Assembly (NCBI GenBank): GCA_028293225.1 | Contig: JAQGPE010000600.1 | Location: forward strand, 1-5,673 | Length of the DNA stretch: 5,673 bases | DNA from: Akkermansiaceae bacterium | GTDB taxonomy: Bacteria > Verrucomicrobiota > Verrucomicrobiia > Verrucomicrobiales > Akkermansiaceae | Direction: 5' to 3' | Part shown: piece after piece, positions 1 through 4,279 of the stretch | Layout of the letters: each line of letters opens with the position of its first letter | Position numbering within the stretch: position 1 is the stretch's first letter | Notes under the pieces: model-generated | Databases searched by the model: none | What the model saw: the letters and a program-made list of their open reading frames with translations, nothing else | Told to the model about the DNA's origin: nothing | Made by a program: the position numbers and the translations under genes

Positions 1-128
1 CCGATAACGAACGCGAGGTAGATGAGGAGGATCGAGTAATCGATGAAGTGGAGGTCGGAGCCAAACGACTTGGCCGTCTCCGCCACATTCCCGGCTTGAG
101 CCAGGATCGGTAGGATATGGGATAGCAT
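1..128 (-). CDS. Sodium/solute symporter (SSS family), N-terminal fragment
   Basis: Only the first 42 codons are in the window; the gene continues past base 1. The reading frame from the ATG at 128-126 gives MLSHILPILAQAG, then a short polar stretch, then FIDYSILLIYLAFVIG. The last part is a hydrophobic helix preceded by an 'IDY' motif, as at the first membrane helix of SSS-family Na+/sugar symporters. Such proteins sit in the inner membrane and couple Na+ entry to uptake of sugars or other small solutes. The gene lies 127 bases downstream of galM on the same strand, and a mutarotase next to a symporter is a common sugar-uptake arrangement. No good Shine-Dalgarno precedes this ATG, so the start is provisional. 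The family call rests on a short segment and on context; another multi-helix transporter is possible. Confidence 0.6.
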   Translation of the reverse strand, partial: MLSHILPILAQAGNVAETAKSFGSDLHFIDYSILLIYLAFVI

Positions 129-205
129 GCGGGTTGAATAGGGTTTCGGGTAGGCTGAGAAAGAGTTAGAACGGGCGCTCCTCCCCTGATCAAGCTGTCA
201 ATGTG

Positions 206-235
206 TGCGCCTCCCCCCATGGGAGGGGAGACGCA
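206..235 (-). other. Stem-loop between galM and the symporter gene
   Basis: Two arms, 206-216 and 225-235, are complementary around an 8-base loop. Read as minus-strand RNA, the arms are UGCGUCUCCCC and GGGGAGGCGCA, an uninterrupted 11-bp stem with one U-G wobble. Read as plus-strand RNA, the same position is a C-A mismatch, so the structure favours the minus (galM) transcript. It begins about 20 bases after the galM stop codon. No U-run follows on the minus strand, so it is not a classical intrinsic terminator. It may protect the 3' end of galM mRNA or reduce read-through into the symporter gene. Confidence 0.55.
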
Positions 236-255
236 TGAAACGGGAACCGGCGTTT

Positions 256-1392
256 TTACTCGGCGGAGAACTTCCACACCATGGTGTGGTGGTAGGTCTC
301 GCCCGGCTTCAGCTCGGCCGAGGGGAACTTCGGCTGGTTCGGGGCGTCCGGGTAACCTTCGGTTTCCAGCGCGCAGGCGGTGCGGAAGGAATACTTCACG
401 CCGCCCTTGCCCACCGCCGTGTCATCCAGGAAATTGCCGCCGTAGAACTGGATCGCCGGCTTGTCGGTGGAGAGTTCCAGCACGCGGCCGCTCTTCGGAT
501 CCTTCAGCTTGGCCGCCAGGCGGACGCCGCTGCCGGGCTTCAGCACCCAGGCGTGGTCATAGCCGCCGCCCAGCTTCAGCGCTTCGAAGTCTTCCTTCAC
601 GCGGTCGCCGATCGCCGTCGGCTTGTTGAAATCCATCGGGGTGCCGGCCACCGCGGCTTCCTCGCCGGTCGGGATCAGGCCCGCATTGGTCGGCAGATAC
701 TTGTCGGCGTTCAGGGTCAGGATGTTGTCGTTGATCGTCGCCTTCGGATCGCCGGAAAGGTTCCAGTAGGTGTGGTTGACGATGTTCAGCACCGTCGGCG
801 CGTCAGTCGTCGCGGTCACTTCCCACTTCAGCTCGTTGCTGTCGTTCAGGGTGTAGACCACCTTGGTGGTCAGCGTGCCCGGGTAGCCTTCCTCGCCGTC
901 CTTGGAGACATACGTCAGGGTCACCGAGTTCGCGGCCTCATCGGCTTTCGCGTCCCACAGCACCTTGTTGAAACCGACCTTGCCGCCGTGCAGGGCGCAG
1001 GGGATGCCGCCCGGCTCGTTGTTCAGCGCCAGGGTGTAGTCCTTGCCGCCCAGGCTGAACTTGCCGTTGGCGATGCGGTTGCCGAAACGGCCGACGGTCG
1101 CGCCGAAATACGGATTCTCCTTGGAAAGATAGCCCTCCGCCTTGTCGAAGCCGTGGACCACGTCCGCGTTCTTGCCGGCCTTGTCCGGGATCTCCATCGA
1201 CACCAGCGTCGCACCCAGGTCGGTGATGCGGGCGCGCAGGCCGTTCTTGTTGGTCAGGGTGAAGACCTTCGCCTCGCGGCCATCGGTGAATTTTCCAAAG
1301 GATTCCACGGGGATTTTCGTGTTGGAAGCGGAGGGTTTGCAGCTGGCCAGACAGGTGGCCGCCATCAGAAGCATCGCGGATTTGGATTTCAT
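256..1392 (-). CDS. galM: Aldose 1-epimerase (galactose mutarotase), predicted lipoprotein
   Basis: This 378-residue protein interconverts alpha and beta anomers of galactose, glucose and related aldoses. The family signatures are present in order: GRFGNRIANG (101-110, substrate-binding Arg106), LHGG with the acid His135, NHTYWNLSG with His207, GGGYDHAWVL (275-284, Asp279) and ALETEGYPDAPNQP with the general base Glu343. All catalytic residues are therefore intact, and the length fits the family once a leader is allowed for. Residues 1-18 form a lipoprotein signal: a lysine-containing start, a hydrophobic stretch and the lipobox LASC (15-18). The mature enzyme should begin at Cys18 and be lipid-anchored outside the cytoplasm, unlike the cytoplasmic E. 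coli GalM. The signal peptide supports the ATG at 1392-1390, although no clear Shine-Dalgarno precedes it. It lies upstream of a symporter gene on the same strand, probably as a sugar-uptake unit. The family assignment is firm; the exact sugar is unknown. Confidence 0.95.
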   Translation of the reverse strand: MKSKSAMLLMAATCLASCKPSASNTKIPVESFGKFTDGREAKVFTLTNKNGLRARITDLGATLVSMEIPDKAGKNADVVHGFDKAEGYLSKENPYFGATVGRFGNRIANGKFSLGGKDYTLALNNEPGGIPCALHGGKVGFNKVLWDAKADEAANSVTLTYVSKDGEEGYPGTLTTKVVYTLNDSNELKWEVTATTDAPTVLNIVNHTYWNLSGDPKATINDNILTLNADKYLPTNAGLIPTGEEAAVAGTPMDFNKPTAIGDRVKEDFEALKLGGGYDHAWVLKPGSGVRLAAKLKDPKSGRVLELSTDKPAIQFYGGNFLDDTAVGKGGVKYSFRTACALETEGYPDAPNQPKFPSAELKPGETYHHTMVWKFSAE

Positions 1393-1531
1393 GGGTATCT
1401 AATGAGTGTCTAGAAACGGTGTTTACGGATCAAACATAGACGGCCCCGATGTAAAGAGGGCCTTGGGTCATCCGATGGGTTACAGGGAAAAGACTGTCCC
1501 AAATCGGCCGGGCTTGGCAAGAAACCTGCCG

Positions 1532-1966
1532 ATGAATGACACCAGCAGCTTGGAACAGGACCCGCGGGCTTGGCTCGCGGGGGTGTTAAAGGAGTTCTCC
1601 TGCCAGACCGGCACGCTTCATCGCGCTGACGGCGAGTGGCTTGACCTGGTCGCCCACGCCGGCGTTCCGGCGGAACTGATCCCGAAGATCGCCCGCATCC
1701 CCTTCGGCAAGGGCATCGCCGGCGTCGCCGCGGCCACCCGCGAACCGGTCGAGTTGTGCAATCTCCAGCAGGACCTCGGCGGCGTCGCCAAGGAAGACGC
1801 CCGCAAAACGCAGGTCTCCGGCTCCATCGCCGTGCCCATCCTCACCCCGGACGGCCGGGTCCTCGGCACGCTGGGGATCGGCAAATACGCCCCCTACGAT
1901 TTTCCGGAAGACGAGAAAAACCGCATCGCAGCCGTCGCCGCCGGGGTGGCGGCGCTCTGGATGTGA
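1532..1966 (+). CDS. Small single-domain GAF protein
   Basis: A 144-residue protein that is essentially one GAF domain. Typical features are an N-terminal helix (AWLAGVLKEFSC), a strand with LHRADGEWLDLVAHAG (29-44), IPFGKGIAGVAAATREPV (56-73), SGSIAVPIL (96-104), DGRVLGTLGIG (107-117) and the closing helix after FPEDEKNRI. GAF domains bind small ligands or act as sensor or dimer modules. No output domain (kinase, GGDEF, HTH) is attached, so it may be a stand-alone sensor or enzyme. The cysteines (Cys24, Cys76) do not match the pattern I recall for free-methionine-sulfoxide reductase, so I do not call that. The frame stays open upstream to an ATG at 1406, but that extension has no GAF character, so the ATG at 1532 was chosen. 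No clear Shine-Dalgarno is visible. The gene is divergent from galM; the 139 bases between them hold no promoter I can support. Jag follows 60 bases downstream on the same strand. Confidence 0.8.
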   Translation: MNDTSSLEQDPRAWLAGVLKEFSCQTGTLHRADGEWLDLVAHAGVPAELIPKIARIPFGKGIAGVAAATREPVELCNLQQDLGGVAKEDARKTQVSGSIAVPILTPDGRVLGTLGIGKYAPYDFPEDEKNRIAAVAAGVAALWM

Positions 1967-2004
1967 CATTCATCTCACCGGAAGAGCGTCACACCATTGA
2001 CCGG

Positions 2005-2013
2005 AAGGGGGAG
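2005..2013 (+). promoter_or_regulatory. Possible Shine-Dalgarno for the jag-like gene
   Basis: The purine run AAGGGGGAG lies 13 bases before the ATG at 2027 and 19 bases before the in-frame ATG at 2033. If it is the ribosome-binding site, it favours the upstream ATG, though the spacing is longer than ideal. The same bases also fall inside the spacer of a weak promoter-like match (1997-2026), so the assignment is uncertain. Confidence 0.35.
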
Positions 2014-2026
2014 AGCCCGTTAGACT

Positions 2027-2512
2027 ATGCGCATGACTCCCGTGGATGCCGCCAAAAAGATCCTCGATACGCTGCTGGGGCATCTCGGTTTTCACGTGAA
2101 TATCGAGATCGAGGACAGCGAGGAAGGGCCGTGCCTGCAGATGACCACCACTGAAGCCGAGTTTATCGTCGGAAAAGAGGGCGAACGGCTCGACGATCTG
2201 CAGTACCTGGTCAACCGCGTCCTCAAAAAGCATTTCCCGAAGGCCGCCCGCGTCCGCGTCGACTGCCAGCACTTCCGGGCCATCCAGGAGGACAAGCTCA
2301 GCGAAGAGGTGAGGGGAGTGGCCGAACGGGTCAAATCCACCGGCAAAACCTTCACCATGCGCCCGCTCAACGCCTATTACCGCCGCCTGGTGCACAATGC
2401 GCTGATCGACCACCCCGAGGTGGAAAGCGTCTCGCCCGAGGGCGAAGAGCGCCTCAAGCGCATCATCATCCGGCCGAAATCCGCGACGACCCCCCAGGAA
2501 GGCGAGGCATGA
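2027..2512 (+). CDS. khpB: KhpB/Jag-like RNA-binding protein (KH + R3H domains)
   Basis: This 161-residue protein matches the RNA-binding part of KhpB (Jag, SpoIIIJ-associated protein). A KH-type domain spans about 20-80, with the nucleic-acid-binding GxxG loop as GKEG (49-52) followed by ERLDDLQYLVNRVLKK, the usual helix. An R3H domain spans about 90-150, with RPLNAYYRRLVHNALIDHP holding the R-x3-H pair Arg119/His123, then the strand RIIIRP. The N-terminal Jag_N domain of longer homologues is absent. The family binds RNA and, in Gram-positives, affects cell division and envelope functions. jag often follows yidC, but here it sits between a GAF gene and a DoxX gene. Its last codon overlaps the DoxX ATG (ATGA at 2509-2512). 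An alternative in-frame start is the ATG at 2033. Family confidence is high; the cellular role here is inferred only. Confidence 0.9.
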   Translation: MRMTPVDAAKKILDTLLGHLGFHVNIEIEDSEEGPCLQMTTTEAEFIVGKEGERLDDLQYLVNRVLKKHFPKAARVRVDCQHFRAIQEDKLSEEVRGVAERVKSTGKTFTMRPLNAYYRRLVHNALIDHPEVESVSPEGEERLKRIIIRPKSATTPQEGEA

Positions 2513-2976
2513 AGCTCTTTTTCCTCGACTGCGGCACCCGCGACGTCACGGCCTCCATCGGCCTGCTGTTCCTGCGCATCACCATCGGGCTGATGATGTT
2601 TTTCGGCCATGGTCTGGCGAAACTGCAGAACTTTCACCAGACCTTGGAGAAAGGCTGGCCCATCCCGGCAATCTGGCCTCTGTCCCACATGACCATGTCG
2701 CTGAGTCTTATCAGCACCATCGTCGCGGAAATGGGGGCGGCGGCCTTGATCATCCTCGGGTTGGCTACCCGGCCCGCCGCTTTTGTCCTCGGTTTCGCGA
2801 TGACCGTTGCCGCCTTCCAGGTCCAAGCGAATGCGCCGTTCTTTGGCGCCAGCCCGATGGCCAAGGAACCCGCCATCCTCTACCTGATCCCGTGCTTCGT
2901 GCTGATCATCACCGGCGCGGGCCTGTTCTCGTTCGATAACCCGCTTTCGCGCGACAAGCGCCGCCGCCGCGGATGA
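2509..2976 (+). CDS. DoxX-family integral membrane protein
   Basis: A 155-residue protein with four predicted membrane helices, at about 14-38, 62-86, 88-106 and 122-142. The first, ASIGLLFLRITIGLMMFFGHG (two short runs, 15-25 and 26-35), has the Leu-Arg-x-x-x-Gly pattern typical of DoxX helix 1. The second carries a buried Glu74 before GAAALIILGLATRPAA, also family-typical. The last helix ends in GAGLFSFDN, matching the 'G-x-G-x-x-S-x-D' end of DoxX proteins. The tail KRRRRG is strongly basic and should be cytoplasmic. DoxX proteins are small membrane proteins linked in various species to quinone or thiosulfate oxidation or to redox homeostasis; the activity of this one cannot be read from sequence. 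Start and stop both use ATGA overlaps, with jag upstream and the thioesterase downstream, so translational coupling is likely. Confidence 0.87.
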   Translation: MKLFFLDCGTRDVTASIGLLFLRITIGLMMFFGHGLAKLQNFHQTLEKGWPIPAIWPLSHMTMSLSLISTIVAEMGAAALIILGLATRPAAFVLGFAMTVAAFQVQANAPFFGASPMAKEPAILYLIPCFVLIITGAGLFSFDNPLSRDKRRRRG

Positions 2977-3350
2977 GTGACCCGCCGCAGCCGGTCGCCA
3001 TGGAAACCCACCGGCTGGTCCTGCCGGAGGATCTGAACCACTTCGGCTTCCTCTTCGGCGGCCGCCTGCTCGCCTGGGTCGACGAAGCCTGCTACATCGC
3101 CGCCTCGCTCGATTTCCCGCACTGCCAGTTCGTCACCGTCGGCATGGACAAGGTGGAGTTCCACCACTCCGTCCGCCAGGGCACCATTCTCAATATCCGC
3201 TGCGTGCGGACCAGGGAGGGCAACACCTCCGTCAGCTACCAGGTCGAAGTCTTCGACCGCCGCAACCCGCACGCGCCCGCCATTTTCGCCACCGGCGTCA
3301 CCTACGTCAGTGTCGATGACACCGGCCGCAAGAAATCGCTCCGCGACTAG
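2973..3350 (+). CDS. Hotdog-fold acyl-CoA thioesterase (YciA/ACOT type)
   Basis: A 125-residue single hotdog domain that should hydrolyse acyl-CoA to free acid and CoA in the cytoplasm. The signature LPEDLNHFGFLFGGRLLAWVD (two parts, 17-27 and 28-37) corresponds to the family pattern of Asn before F-G-G and an acidic residue in the central helix: Asn22, Phe28-Gly29-Gly30, and Asp37/Glu38 as candidate catalytic acids. It continues with VTVGMDKVEFHHSVRQG, the second hotdog strand pair, and ATGVTYVSVD near the end. Length is normal for a single-domain member. The start is fixed by the ATGA overlap with the DoxX gene (2973-2976); a second in-frame ATG at 3000 is less likely. It is the last gene of the jag-DoxX-thioesterase unit. 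A 5-bp stem around the stop codon (3341-3345 with 3351-3355) lacks a T-run and is not called as a terminator. Chain-length preference is unknown. Confidence 0.9.
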   Translation: MSDPPQPVAMETHRLVLPEDLNHFGFLFGGRLLAWVDEACYIAASLDFPHCQFVTVGMDKVEFHHSVRQGTILNIRCVRTREGNTSVSYQVEVFDRRNPHAPAIFATGVTYVSVDDTGRKKSLRD

Positions 3351-3410
3351 CGCGGGCGCCTGGAACGCTCAGAGCCTGTCCGGAAAATCGCCCCGCCCGG
3401 TTTCACCGCT

Positions 3411-3583
3411 GATGAAACGCCAAGACGCCAAAAGCGCGAAGTTTCGCAGAGAGTATGGATCCTGACAGGTGGTGCGGGTCTTGATCAGTGACCCTAGCGT
3501 CTGAATCCTCGCTCAGGCATTCCCTGCCCCGAGCTTCAAAACTTGGCGCTCTTGGCGCTCTCGGCGGTTCAATTTTCAGGATC
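3411..3583. repeat. Composite inverted repeat of degenerate GCCAAGA-type units
   Basis: This element fills most of the 255-base gap between two convergent genes. The left arm (3411-3449) and the reverse complement of the right arm (3573-3534) align at about 31 of 40 positions with one gap, so the arms face each other. Both are built from short near-repeats of the type CGCCAAGA/CGCCAAAAG; in the right arm CTTGGCGCT occurs twice in tandem (3542-3550, 3551-3559). A second inverted pair, GATCCTGA (3458-3465) and TCAGGATC (3576-3583), and a small hairpin GGGTC...GACCC (3476-3480, 3490-3494) lie in the same block. No gene is supported in it. It may be a non-autonomous mobile or REP-like element and may also act as a two-way terminator. 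I recall similar GCCAAGA-rich strings between genes of GC-rich Planctomycetes/Verrucomicrobia, but this needs a genome-wide search. Confidence 0.6.
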
Positions 3584-3605
3584 GGCCGCTTCTTCAAACA
3601 GGCTC

Positions 3606-4244
3606 TCAGGCGTAGGGCGTGCCTGCCATGGCCGCCTTCAACCCGGCGGCGCCTCGGTCGACCAGGGCCAGGAAGACCGCCTTCGCCTTCTCCGGGTCCT
3701 GCCGCTGCCGGAAGCTCCGGTGGGCTTCGATGGTGGCCACCGCCCACGCCGCCATGAAAAGACCGGCAGCCAGATGGGCGTCGGGATCGCCGGGCTCGCG
3801 CCCCACGCTTTCGCACAGCGCCACCGCGACCACCTGCGCCAGTTCGTCACCGATCGCCCGCGCCCGCGCTTTCAGAGTTTCGCTGGCCTTGATCGTGTCG
3901 ATGAAGCTCTGGCTCCTGACGGAAAATTCGACAAACGGGCTCTCTCCCGCCACCAGCCGGTGCGCCAGCAGGCGCAGCGCCTCGAGCGGGGCGACGCCGG
4001 GCTCACGCCGCCGCAGCGCGTCGCGCAGGATCTCGCGGCTCTCCCCGTCGCGGTCAAAGAACATGTCCTCCTTGCGCGGGAAGTGGTTGAAGACCGTCAT
4101 CCGCCCGACGTCGGCGGCGGCCGCGATCTCGTCCACGGTCACGCGATCGAAGCCGCGCTCGAAAAACAGCCGCGTGGCCACATTCGAAATGCCTTGGCGC
4201 GTGGCGAGGCGCTTGCGGGACTGGCGGTCAGAGGGCGTTGACAT
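3606..4244 (-). CDS. TetR-family transcriptional repressor
   Basis: A 212-residue protein of normal TetR length. The N-terminal DNA-binding domain covers about 12-62, with the helix-turn-helix TVDEIAAAADVGRMTVFNHF (36-55) followed by PRKEDMFF, where the family pattern usually reads Y-x-H-F-x-x-K-x-x-L. The C-terminal part (about 75-205) is helical and divergent, as expected for a ligand-binding and dimer domain; its ligand cannot be read from sequence. The gene is divergent from a flavin monooxygenase gene 34 bases away, and the gap holds a perfect palindrome. By analogy with other TetR pairs, it most likely represses the monooxygenase and itself until a substrate-like molecule binds. The start ATG (4244-4242) overlaps the -35 box of the opposite promoter. 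No Shine-Dalgarno is evident. Confidence 0.93.
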   Translation of the reverse strand: MSTPSDRQSRKRLATRQGISNVATRLFFERGFDRVTVDEIAAAADVGRMTVFNHFPRKEDMFFDRDGESREILRDALRRREPGVAPLEALRLLAHRLVAGESPFVEFSVRSQSFIDTIKASETLKARARAIGDELAQVVAVALCESVGREPGDPDAHLAAGLFMAAWAVATIEAHRSFRQRQDPEKAKAVFLALVDRGAAGLKAAMAGTPYA

Positions 4245-4266
4245 GAATGTGTACTGAGTACATAAT
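4238..4266 (+). promoter_or_regulatory. Sigma-70-type promoter of the monooxygenase gene
   Basis: A perfect -35 box TTGACA (4238-4243) is followed by exactly 17 bases and a -10 box CATAAT (4261-4266, 5 of 6 to TATAAT). Transcription should start near 4273, only about six bases before the ATG at 4279. The -35 box overlaps the start codon of the divergent tetR gene, and the spacer holds the palindromic operator. Confidence 0.7.
4250..4262. promoter_or_regulatory. Palindromic operator, probable TetR-protein site
   Basis: TGTACT-G-AGTACA is a perfect 6-1-6 inverted repeat lying between the -35 and -10 boxes of the monooxygenase promoter and just downstream of the probable tetR transcription start. 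Binding here would block both directions. A partial second copy of the right half, AGTATATGA (4274-4282), resembles AGTACATAA (4257-4265) at 7 of 9 bases. Assignment to the adjacent TetR protein is inferred from position. Confidence 0.72.
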
Positions 4267-4273
4267 TGGCTTC

Positions 4274-4279
4274 AGTATA
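4274..4279 (-). promoter_or_regulatory. Possible -10 box of tetR
   Basis: On the minus strand TATACT (5 of 6 to TATAAT) would start transcription near 4267, placing the palindrome directly downstream and leaving about 23 bases before the tetR ATG. No convincing -35 box is found 16-18 bases upstream, so this is a weak call that rests on position. Confidence 0.3.

Noticed and set aside
196..201. A perfect TTGACA on the minus strand upstream of the symporter gene
   Set aside because: No -10-like hexamer is found 16-18 bases downstream on that strand.
205..1413. A 402-codon open frame on the plus strand opposite galM
   Set aside because: Its composition is low-information and Arg/Gly/Val-rich, with no family resemblance. 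The minus strand encodes a complete GalM with intact catalytic residues.
1442..1462. GGCCC...GGGCC hairpin in the gap between galM and the GAF gene
   Set aside because: The stem is only 5 bp with an 11-base loop and no T-run. It also lies between divergent genes, where a terminator is not expected.
1514..1530. Sigma-54-like sequence (GG at 1516-1517, GC at 1528-1529, correct spacing)
   Set aside because: The predicted transcription start would be near 1541, inside the GAF gene after its chosen ATG. No enhancer-binding regulator is nearby.
3341..3355. CCGCG-ACTAG-CGCGG hairpin across the thioesterase stop codon
   Set aside because: The stem is short, has no T-run, and half of it is coding sequence; chance is likely at this GC content.
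3411..3583. CRISPR-like reading of the short periodic repeats
   Set aside because: The units are only about 9 bases, contiguous and degenerate, with no regular unique spacers and no cas genes.
3403..3816. Open frames running through the intergenic repeat on both strands (also 3488-3757)
   Set aside because: They overlap the repeat and the antisense of tetR, are Arg/Pro-rich, and have no recognisable domain.
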